Assembly: GCA_964397625.1 (NCBI GenBank)
Contig: CAYNJT010000122.1
Span: 1-5,172, forward strand
Direction of reading: 5' to 3'
DNA: 5,172 nucleotides
Source: Leptolinea sp964397625
GTDB taxonomy: Bacteria; Chloroflexota; Anaerolineae; Anaerolineales; Anaerolineaceae
The notes beneath the pieces are model-generated. The model worked only from the letters and a program-made list of their open reading frames with translations, searched no databases and had not been told where the DNA came from. Position 1 is the first letter of the stretch. Each line of letters opens with the position of its first letter. Shown piece after piece: positions 1-5,090 of the stretch. The position numbers and the translations under genes are program-made.

Positions 1-134
1 TTATATTTTTCACGGATGTGTTTGATATCCAGCCGGTCAAAGGTGAACTTGTGGGATGGTGTTTTTTCATCCTTCAAAATCTGTCCGCCTTCTTTGACAC
101 TGCCTAGCAGTTCCTTAAATAGTTCGTCTTTCAC
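1..134 (-). CDS. XRE/HigA-like antitoxin or HTH regulator, N-terminal part (runs off the left edge)
   Basis: The reading frame starts at GTG (134-132) and stays open for 44 codons to the window edge. A good ribosome binding site, GAAGAGGAG, lies just upstream. The peptide begins MKDELFKELLGSVKEGGQIL and continues through a basic stretch to DIKHIREKY. This is the usual opening of short HigA/XRE-type antitoxins and HTH regulators, in which the IRE(K) segment leads directly into the helix-turn-helix. The HTH itself lies outside the window. In such families the protein binds its own promoter and neutralises a RelE/HigB-like toxin. No intact toxin gene is visible upstream, only a short remnant ending 28 bases before this start. 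The assignment rests on recalled family resemblance of the N-terminus, so the family is likely but the partner is unknown. Confidence 0.6.
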   Translation of the reverse strand, partial: MKDELFKELLGSVKEGGQILKDEKTPSHKFTFDRLDIKHIREKY

Positions 135-162
135 GGATACTCCTCTTCAACTAATTTTCGTT

Positions 163-240
163 TCACCGCTTCACGCGCTCCCACTTACCGGTCATGGACG
201 GGCTGATTGCCCGGCGTGATGATACCTTTCCGGAGGCCGG
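163..240 (-). pseudogene. 3' remnant of a small gene, related to the peptide at the right edge
   Basis: On the minus strand the last codons read SMTGKWERVKR and then stop at 163-165, 28 bases before the antitoxin start. A second reading frame just upstream reads GIITPGNQP. The two join smoothly if one C is removed from a CCC run near 199-203. The other copy of this sequence, at 5091-5171, has CC at that place and reads TGEQPSMTGTWERKK without interruption. I therefore read this as a frameshifted 3' end of a small gene. Only a few dozen codons are comparable. The protein family is not recognised. A loose likeness to short proteins with a PGE-x-P-x-x-G-x-Y/W motif (YjzC type) is noted but not claimed. 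Confidence 0.3.
175..213. repeat. Left copy of a direct repeat shared with the right edge
   Basis: The 27 bases from 175 to 201 match 5118-5144 at 25 positions, in the same orientation. Similarity continues less perfectly, with a one-base indel, to about 213. Part of the match is coding (the SMTG-x-WER peptide on the minus strand), so the repeat probably comes from duplicated or homologous small genes. A 5-bp inverted repeat (CGGGC/GCCCG around a 5-base loop) sits at the right end of this copy, with no T-tract. Confidence 0.6.
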
Positions 241-275
241 GAGAAATACCGGCAACCTGTTGTGACAGGGATATT

Positions 276-1952
276 CTACAGAAAATAATGGCAATACAGA
301 ACCAGTATGGCCAGGCAAATAATCGCATAACGGACAAGTTTCAACATTCTGGTGGTTCGGCTGACCCTGTAAGCGTGCCGTATGACTGTGGCCACATCAT
401 TCACGTCGTTAAGCAAGATTTTCGACAGCTTTCTGGCCATGTCTGACGAGTTGGAATGGAAGGATATCCCCACATCGGCCACTTTCAACGCGATCCCATC
501 ATTAAAACCATCGCCAATCATGGCAACGCGATGTCCCCGTTTTTGCATGACGCGAACGAGAATCCCTTTCTGCGATGGAATTAAACGGGCGAAAAGGGAG
601 CAATATTCAGTCTGGTCGCCAATATCATCCAGGGCCATGTGGTTGATTGAATTACCCGTTAAACAGAGTCTGGAATTCCGGCTCAAACCACTTTCGAGGC
701 CGATCTTTATGGCCGTCTCAGGCCGGTCGCCAGTGAGCATAACAGTCCGGATGTTTTTGGACAGGATCCAGTTCAACGTCTGACGGATATTCGGCAGCAA
801 CCTCGCGCCGAGTGATAAAAAACACAAAAAAGTGTACCGTGACGGTGGATTGCTGTGATCCGCTTCTGCTGAAACGAGCGCAATCACTGTATTTCCGTCC
901 CCTGTGATTTTTTCAATAGCCGTCTGCGTATTCTGCCAGAAGAAGCGATCCACATTTCGCTTCTGTCCATCTTTCGTCAAATACCGGGCGCATTTTCCCA
1001 GCAGTACGGCAGGATCCCCTTTGGAAAAATATGTGATTTTTCCATCAATCTCATATCCACGCACCATATAGCGTTTTTCTGAATCAAAAGGCAGTTCGTA
1101 AATACGCTTTGACCGGTTCATCAACCCGGGCACATCGATACCCTGTTCAATAGCGAAGGATATCAGGGCATCGTCCACCGAATTAGCCGACTCCCTTCTT
1201 TCGAAGAAGGCCACATCGTGGCAGAGTCCGCATGCGCGTGTTATTGTGTCTGTCACGCCGCCGTCATCCCGTCGCCATTCTGTGATTTTGCCTTCGACAA
1301 GAAATACTTCCGTGACTTGCATTCGGCGTGACGTTAAGACGCCGGTTTTGTCAAAGCAAATGACCTGTACCCCTCCCAGGTCTTCCAAAGCCCTCTTATC
1401 ACGCAACAGGATATTTTGTTTTGCCAGTTGTTTGCTTTCAAACTCTGTTACGATTTTCAGAAACAGGTCATTATTTTGCGCGAGAAGCAAAAACAGTGAC
1501 AATATCCCCCCGATTAACACCGTAAGCAAAAATGGCTGGCCAGTTATCAATCCGTAGATCAATGGTGGAATGATCAACCCCACAGGAAGCAGGTGTGCGG
1601 GCTTGAATTTGAAATAAGCGCGTGCGGTTTCCTTCTCCCAGGATTGCTTCAGTACATTTCCAAATTCCGTTTGATCGCCGACCGCAATGACCCGTCCAAT
1701 TCCTGAGCCTTTTAGAACCCTACTCCCCATAAAAACGCCAGCACCATCCACCCCTGCCTGTTTCTTTACGGGGAAAATTTCGCCGGTCAAATCAAATTCG
1801 TCCACCTCGAGTGAGCTGGCCTTCTCCATGATCAGATCGGCGGGAACCAAATCCCCCGTTTGCAGAACAATGAGAGTGCCAAGTGTAAGTGAGTCCTGAT
1901 CAACGCTTATTATTTTGTTGTCTTTAAGGATTGTTACGTTCCCGTTTGGCAT
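276..1952 (-). CDS. Divergent, N- and C-terminally short P-type ATPase
   Basis: The product is 558 residues from ATG at 1952, which has GGGA six bases upstream. A TTG at 1982 is in frame but has no ribosome binding site and directly follows a stop. The order is: actuator domain with TGE (56-58, TGEI in place of TGES); membrane helices at about 121-138 and 142-158; the phosphorylation motif DKTGVLT with Asp201 (usually DKTGTLT); a nucleotide-binding domain with PFDSEKR and KGDP; then MLTGD (405-409), a PSQK element, GDGFND (480-485), and one last helix at 540-558. The catalytic residues are largely kept. The PEGLP-like ion-binding motif of helix 4 is replaced by AQNNDLF. Helices M1-M2 and all after M5 are missing relative to type II/III pumps, and the DPPR motif is absent. 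It lies 144 bases downstream of the CBS gene, probably in the same riboswitch-A transcript. The family call is firm; substrate and transport ability are unknown. Confidence 0.85.
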   Translation of the reverse strand: MPNGNVTILKDNKIISVDQDSLTLGTLIVLQTGDLVPADLIMEKASSLEVDEFDLTGEIFPVKKQAGVDGAGVFMGSRVLKGSGIGRVIAVGDQTEFGNVLKQSWEKETARAYFKFKPAHLLPVGLIIPPLIYGLITGQPFLLTVLIGGILSLFLLLAQNNDLFLKIVTEFESKQLAKQNILLRDKRALEDLGGVQVICFDKTGVLTSRRMQVTEVFLVEGKITEWRRDDGGVTDTITRACGLCHDVAFFERRESANSVDDALISFAIEQGIDVPGLMNRSKRIYELPFDSEKRYMVRGYEIDGKITYFSKGDPAVLLGKCARYLTKDGQKRNVDRFFWQNTQTAIEKITGDGNTVIALVSAEADHSNPPSRYTFLCFLSLGARLLPNIRQTLNWILSKNIRTVMLTGDRPETAIKIGLESGLSRNSRLCLTGNSINHMALDDIGDQTEYCSLFARLIPSQKGILVRVMQKRGHRVAMIGDGFNDGIALKVADVGISFHSNSSDMARKLSKILLNDVNDVATVIRHAYRVSRTTRMLKLVRYAIICLAILVLYCHYFL

Positions 1953-2096
1953 CCTGCTTCCCGAAATCAAACACAAGCACAATCAAACTGGAGGTACCAT
2001 TCACCAGCCTTTGATCCCAATTTCCATGGAGAAGGGACCATGTTCAGAAAAGAGGTTGGTATAGTGTGGATCACACCACGCGGCATTTTATTGTTA

Positions 2097-2567
2097 CTAT
2101 CCTTGATTTTCTTCCGCGTAAAACATGTTCCTTCTGGTTTCTTCCTCCTGCTGAAAAATTAGCAGTGCATTGATAATTTCCAATCTGCCAATCACACCAA
2201 CTACCTTTTTTCCTTTTTTTACCAGCAGGGGATATTTACCCTCATTAACCATTAACGCGGCAGCTGTCATCAGTGGGTAATCTTCAGGCACACTTACAAT
2301 GTACTGGTACATTAAATTTTCCACTGGAGTATCTTTCCATTGCTGGATCAATGTGTTTTCCGTATGGCCCGGCATAGCCTGGCCATAACTGGCAGGTATG
2401 GGGCAGGTGAATAAATCACGTATTCCAATAACCCCAATCACGTTATCATCATTTGCCACAAATAATGTGGATATCCCTTCACGGAACATTAACTCAGCCG
2501 CCATCAACAAACTTGATTGAGGTGTTATCGTCGCAAAATTCTTGATCATGGCATCTTTGACAATCAT
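2097..2567 (-). CDS. CBS-domain pair (Bateman module) protein
   Basis: The product is 156 residues. I chose ATG at 2567 because CAGGAG lies seven bases upstream and the first CBS motif starts right there (IVKDAMIKNFATITPQSSL). An in-frame extension to 2609 has no comparable site. CBS1 covers about residues 3-55 and ends GVIGIRDLF. CBS2 covers about 90-145 (VENLMYQYIVSVPEDYPL, ending GVIGRLEII). The linker between them is about 35 residues, and the tail is charged and glutamate-rich. There is no membrane segment and no catalytic domain. Stand-alone CBS pairs usually bind adenosine nucleotides or related ligands and modulate partner proteins. It is the first gene after riboswitch A and its terminator, and it precedes the P-type ATPase on the same strand, so it may regulate that protein. 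That role is inference; the fold call is firm. Confidence 0.9.
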   Translation of the reverse strand: MIVKDAMIKNFATITPQSSLLMAAELMFREGISTLFVANDDNVIGVIGIRDLFTCPIPASYGQAMPGHTENTLIQQWKDTPVENLMYQYIVSVPEDYPLMTAAALMVNEGKYPLLVKKGKKVVGVIGRLEIINALLIFQQEEETRRNMFYAEENQG

Positions 2568-2672
2568 TATCACGCTCCTGTTGAAAAATAGGTTCCGTGT
2601 TCCCGGCATCGTTCTTAATAAATCAAAAGACAGAAACTTAAACCGGGAGTAGCCAACAACTTTGAAGTAGTT

Positions 2673-2707
2673 AAAAAAAGGCCTCTACCAATTTTTTGGT
2701 AGAGGCC
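2673..2707 (-). terminator. Intrinsic terminator of riboswitch A (expression platform)
   Basis: A perfect 12-bp hairpin (arms 2696-2707 and 2680-2691, 4-base loop) is followed on the minus strand by seven U (2679-2673). Its 5' arm begins GGCCUC, the same bases that form the 3' strand of the aptamer pseudoknot. A fluoride-bound aptamer and a full terminator therefore compete for these bases, as expected for an ON switch. Confidence 0.93.
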
Positions 2708-2750
2708 ATTAGCTGAAATAGCAATTGAAACTTTCGCGAGCCTCATCGCT
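2698..2750 (-). promoter_or_regulatory. Fluoride riboswitch A (crcB motif), controlling CBS protein and P-type ATPase
   Basis: The minus strand reads GCGATGAGGCTCGCG, the P1 stem (GCG/CGC) with the conserved AUGAGGCU loop of the fluoride aptamer. A variable P2/P3 segment follows, then GCTAATGGCCTCTACC. The loop GAGGC (2744-2740) pairs with GCCTC (2706-2702) to form the diagnostic pseudoknot. The arrangement closely matches my recollection of the Thermotoga petrophila fluoride aptamer, whose core runs GAUGAGGC ... CUGAUGGCCUC. The P2/P3 stem is weaker here than in copy C. The overlapping terminator supports transcriptional control of the genes at 2567-276. Confidence 0.9.
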
Positions 2751-2756
2751 ATAAAT

Positions 2757-2784
2757 ATTTTACTCATCGAATGTTTTGAGTCAA
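2757..2784 (-). promoter_or_regulatory. Sigma70-type promoter for riboswitch A
   Basis: On the minus strand, -35 TTGACT (2784-2779, 5 of 6 consensus bases) and -10 TAAAAT (2762-2757, 5 of 6) are separated by 16 bases. The predicted start near 2750 falls at the first base of the riboswitch P1 region, so the aptamer would lie at the very 5' end of the RNA. Confidence 0.75.
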
Positions 2785-2860
2785 GTAAGTGTCTGATTAG
2801 AATAAAATAAAAAATTTATTAAACACCATCTCCGGGCATTATACAGGGGAATGATAATTC

Positions 2861-2890
2861 TTGACATGTAACGGTTTTTTAGTTTAAAAT
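2861..2890 (+). promoter_or_regulatory. Sigma70-type promoter for riboswitch B
   Basis: A perfect -35 TTGACA (2861-2866) and a -10 TAAAAT (2885-2890) are separated by 18 bases. TTTAAA at 2883 with a 16-base spacer is an alternative -10. Transcription would start near 2897, a few bases before the aptamer. It is divergent from the riboswitch A promoter about 80 bases away. Confidence 0.75.
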
Positions 2891-2902
2891 TGGAAAAAGT
2901 TA

Positions 2903-2953
2903 TGCGATGAGGCTCGCGTAAAGCCGAAATTAATCAGGCTAATAGCTTCTACC
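2903..2953 (+). promoter_or_regulatory. Fluoride riboswitch B (crcB motif), upstream of the broken ATPase gene
   Basis: The 15-base P1/loop segment GCGATGAGGCTCGCG (2904-2918) is identical to that of copy A on the other strand. A P2/P3 stem follows with AGCC pairing to GGCT (2921-2924 with 2937-2940), then AATAGCTTCTACC. The loop GAGGCT (2909-2914) pairs with AGCTTC (2944-2949), with one G-U wobble in the pseudoknot. The conserved A/G-rich joining positions of the motif are present. The pseudoknot strand runs straight into a terminator. Confidence 0.88.
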
Positions 2954-2978
2954 AGGTTCAATGTGGTAGAAGTTTTTT
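2946..2978 (+). terminator. Intrinsic terminator of riboswitch B
   Basis: A 9-bp stem (CTTCTACCA, 2946-2954, with TGGTAGAAG, 2964-2972) has a 9-base loop and is followed by six T (2973-2978). The 5' arm shares CUUC with the pseudoknot of riboswitch B, so aptamer folding and termination are mutually exclusive. Confidence 0.9.
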
Positions 2979-3033
2979 AATTATTTTGGCGTATTTTCCC
3001 GTTCAACGGAATTTATTCACCGGGATAATTATC

Positions 3034-3061
3034 AACTTCTATAAAAAGATTTATAGAAGTT
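3034..3061 (+). other. Perfect 12-bp AT-rich hairpin in the leader after riboswitch B
   Basis: AACTTCTATAAA (3034-3045) and TTTATAGAAGTT (3050-3061) form a perfect stem around the loop AAGA. The following bases are T-rich (CTTCTTTTTAT), so on the plus strand it resembles a second, weak terminator. It lies between the riboswitch terminator and the ribosome binding site GGGAAGG at 3074-3080. Whether it terminates, protects the mRNA or has no role cannot be told from sequence. Confidence 0.55.
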
Positions 3062-3087
3062 TCTTCTTTTTATGGGAAGGATTATGG

Positions 3088-3418
3088 ATGTTACTAGAAA
3101 ATGACCTGGCCGGAATTGAAAATTCGTTTACCGGAAGCGGACTGACATTGTCTGAGGTTCAATCCAGACATGACACGTACTCGAGATCAATTTTGGTCAT
3201 TTGCCCCCAGTAAATGGGTATCCGGATTGGTGTCACTCAATCTTGTCCTTGCGACGCTTATGGCGGTTTTTGGATGGTTTACAGCTGCTGTATCCATCGA
3301 TTCGATTTCCCCCCTTTTGTTCATCACAGTACTATCAATGCTCATCCTCGACAAGATCAAATCCGTTTTCTATCAAAGAACTGGTATCCTGGGAACAGAG
3401 AATCAATCACAGGTGTAA
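3088..3418 (+). pseudogene. Internally deleted and frameshifted P-type ATPase (type III/IIIA-like) remnant
   Basis: Translation starts at ATG 3088 with GGGAAGG seven bases upstream. The first 31 residues end GSGLTLSEVQSRHDTY, which is the cytosolic N-terminal motif of type II/III P-type ATPases. That frame then stops at 3213. The +1 frame opens at 3170 and reads TRTRDQFWSFAPSKWV followed by two membrane helices and DKIKSVFYQR. This is the C-terminal signature of plasma-membrane-type H+-ATPases (the (R)TRD-x-FW motif, the GWF turn between the last two helices, and a final D-x-x-K segment). The actuator, phosphorylation and nucleotide domains, normally about 600 residues, are absent between the two pieces. 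The 331-base length fits one gene with a large deletion and a +1 shift near 3170-3185. The C-terminal piece could still be translated alone as an 82-residue two-helix protein, but it has only a distant GAGG site. It is under riboswitch B. Confidence 0.7.
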
Positions 3419-3420
3419 AA

Positions 3421-3429
3421 TGTGATAAT
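3421..3429 (+). promoter_or_regulatory. Extended -10 promoter candidate for riboswitch C
   Basis: TGTGATAAT is an extended -10 element (TG-n plus GATAAT, 5 of 6 consensus bases). A second possible -10, TAAAAT, sits at 3416-3421. No convincing -35 is seen at the right distance. A start near 3436 would place the aptamer close to the 5' end, as for copies A and B. Riboswitch C could also be reached by read-through from the riboswitch B promoter. Confidence 0.4.
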
Positions 3430-3443
3430 TTAAAAACCATCGA

Positions 3444-3489
3444 TGGCGATGAGGCTCGCCAAAACCGTCAACTTGACTGATGGCCTCTG
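3444..3489 (+). promoter_or_regulatory. Fluoride riboswitch C (crcB motif), upstream of the pyrophosphatase-like gene
   Basis: This is the best-formed of the three copies. P1 is TGGCG/CGCCA (3444-3448 with 3457-3461) enclosing ATGAGGCT. P2/P3 contains GTCA/TGAC with a 3-base loop (3467-3470 with 3474-3477). The 3' part CTGATGGCCTCTGC closely matches the fluoride aptamer consensus. The pseudoknot pairs GAGGC (3451-3455) with GCCTC (3483-3487). A 10-base palindrome, CCATCGATGG (3437-3446), overlaps the start of P1. Confidence 0.93.
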
Positions 3490-3519
3490 CTGATACTAAT
3501 TGGCAGAGGTCTTTTTTTT
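3482..3519 (+). terminator. Intrinsic terminator of riboswitch C
   Basis: A 9-bp stem (3482-3490 with 3503-3511, one G-U pair) is followed by eight T (3512-3519). The 5' arm GGCCTCTGC contains the whole pseudoknot 3' strand of riboswitch C, which gives the same ON-switch logic as copies A and B. Confidence 0.93.
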
Positions 3520-3585
3520 GAAAGGTGACGCCCCTGGTATTTTTAATGCCTGGCAAAACAGATGAAATTTGTTGGAGGAATCAAG

Positions 3586-5046
3586 ATGAGTAAGGAAGAA
3601 ATAAAGGTTGTTGTAGTTCAACCGGGGCGTATTACTGGGAAATATCGACCGATAGAAAATGGCCTTCTGGAACTGGAAAAAGTTATTTATCCGGAAGAAA
3701 CCTTGCCTTTCGATTTTGGAATAATCCCGTATACACTTTCCGAAAAAGGAGAACCTCTGCAGGTCGTTCTTCTGGGTGATATCTCTCATCCCCTCCATAC
3801 TCAGATTAGTGCCCGTCTATTGGGGGGAATCCTTTCAAATGATGAACCACCCTGCCTGGTGGCGGTACCGTTGGCCGGGGAAAAAAACTCCACACCTTCT
3901 TCCGTTACCGATATTGATGATTCTCTTTTGAGAACAATAAATCGCAAAATTTATCCGACGAATGGGACACATAATCAATGGCTTTCAGCGGATGATACCG
4001 AAGTTGTGATAAAAGAAGCACGATTGAAATTCAGGATGATCAAAGTTGAAAATTATCATTCTGATCCATCCCAGCCTTCCTGGAAACCCATTGACACGCA
4101 GCGTCGGACAGCGAGCTATACCGACGCGAATGGCTATACTGACGCTGAATATACTTTTTTTCAATTGCCCGGGCAGATACAGCACTATATTACGGATTAC
4201 CTTGACAATGATGAACGCATCTTATATGCCGTGCGGCGTCCATCCATGCGAAGCCAGCTTGTGAGATCCTGGTTTGGGCGGGAAAAACTCCAGGAAGGGG
4301 TAATAATTCTTACAACCCAACGGTTGATACAACTTGTCGAACTGGTTCCATTAGGCGACAGCGGTGTGCGCTATGGATTCAATGCCAGCCTGGGTGTGTT
4401 GGAACGATTTAAAGGAATGGATATTGAATTACTTGGTGATGATGTTATTCATTTGCGAACGCATTGGGACTCGCGAGATGGTTCAGATTCATTGGACTGG
4501 GAAACACCTTTATATACCCGGTCTGAATTGCTGGGGTTAACCAGCTTTTTGGAAAAATTTCTCCCGGAAAATATTAACCCGGTCACAATACGCCGCTCCG
4601 CGATAACGCCTCCATCCAACTTACCACAACTTGTTGACCCCGCTGACACAAATCCGGAGGCTTCAATAGCCATTCATCAATTTTTTTCCGAGAGTATTCC
4701 ACCTTTGCTGGAACCGGGGGAAACCATTCACGCCTGGGCTCTCTGGCCAGACTGGTTTGAAGAGAAAGGTTTTGCGAGAGTTTTAGTTATCACCAATACG
4801 CGCATTGTAATATTCCCTGACCCCAAGAAAAGTAAGGATCCATTGGCAAACATACCTTTGACAACGGTAACCACTTTGGACTATGTCGGATCGATACTTC
4901 ATTCCTATTTCGGATTCTCCTCAGTGGAATCGGGGAAAGTAATTAAGACCCAGTGGGAATTCCCCTATACAGCGGATGCCGCCTTCCATAATTGTTTTGA
5001 AGCCGCGCGGCATTGCATGGCGTCGTTACCTTTAGTTGACTGTTAA
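3586..5046 (+). CDS. Catalytically degenerate family I pyrophosphatase-like domain fused to two PH/GRAM-like domains
   Basis: The product is 486 residues from ATG 3586, with GGAGG seven bases upstream; the in-frame ATG at 3562 has no such site. Residues 6-150 follow the family I inorganic pyrophosphatase fold: VVVVQPGRITGKY, LLELEKVIYP, PFDFGIIPYTL, EKGEPLQVV, CLVAVP, then the C-terminal helix region. Set against E. coli PPase, the active site is nearly erased: E20 is Q12, E31 R21, R43 K32, Y55 F44, D65 K54, D67 E56, D70 Q59 and K142 P124, while D102 and K104 are lost. K29 (K19), D97 (D86) and Y141 (Y123) appear kept. Residues about 200-335 (DNDERILYAVRRP, GVIILTTQRLIQLV) and 370-480 (LEPGETIHAWALWPDW, ARVLVITNTRIVIF) look like two bacterial PH/GRAM-type domains; this part is less certain. 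No signal or membrane helix is seen. Riboswitch C controls it. It is probably a fluoride-induced binding or regulatory protein, not an enzyme. Confidence 0.75.
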   Translation: MSKEEIKVVVVQPGRITGKYRPIENGLLELEKVIYPEETLPFDFGIIPYTLSEKGEPLQVVLLGDISHPLHTQISARLLGGILSNDEPPCLVAVPLAGEKNSTPSSVTDIDDSLLRTINRKIYPTNGTHNQWLSADDTEVVIKEARLKFRMIKVENYHSDPSQPSWKPIDTQRRTASYTDANGYTDAEYTFFQLPGQIQHYITDYLDNDERILYAVRRPSMRSQLVRSWFGREKLQEGVIILTTQRLIQLVELVPLGDSGVRYGFNASLGVLERFKGMDIELLGDDVIHLRTHWDSRDGSDSLDWETPLYTRSELLGLTSFLEKFLPENINPVTIRRSAITPPSNLPQLVDPADTNPEASIAIHQFFSESIPPLLEPGETIHAWALWPDWFEEKGFARVLVITNTRIVIFPDPKKSKDPLANIPLTTVTTLDYVGSILHSYFGFSSVESGKVIKTQWEFPYTADAAFHNCFEAARHCMASLPLVDC

Positions 5047-5090
5047 CTTGAATAGAAGAACATAAGTAGAAACAGTTCTTTAATGCAAAC

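Noticed and set aside
1967..2086. A 39-residue minus-strand reading frame between the CBS and ATPase genes
   Set aside because: The only Shine-Dalgarno-like sequence is about 15 bases away, the peptide resembles nothing recognised, and the length is easily reached by chance.
2736..2918. Perfect 15-bp inverted repeat (2736-2750 and 2904-2918) as transposon ends or a paired operator
   Set aside because: Both arms are the P1/loop of complete fluoride aptamers followed by pseudoknot strands and terminators, and a third copy exists at 3445. The riboswitch explanation covers all of it.
2986..3213. Longer reading from TTG at 2986 into the broken ATPase gene
   Set aside because: It begins 8 bases after the riboswitch terminator without a ribosome binding site and runs through the 12-bp hairpin. 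ATG 3088 has GGGAAGG at ideal spacing and starts at the family N-terminus.
3170..3418. Two-helix protein as a CrcB/Fluc fluoride channel
   Set aside because: Fluc proteins have four helices and about 125 residues with conserved Asn, Gly-rich and Phe-box motifs that are absent here. The TRTRDQFW and GWF features match P-type proton pump C-termini instead.
3562..3585. Start of the pyrophosphatase-like gene at ATG 3562
   Set aside because: No ribosome binding site precedes it, and the GGAGG that serves ATG 3586 would fall inside the coding region.
5056..5080. Hairpin AAGAAC/GTTCTT as terminator of the pyrophosphatase-like gene
   Set aside because: The stem is 6 bp and AT-rich with a 13-base loop and no T-tract, too weak to call.
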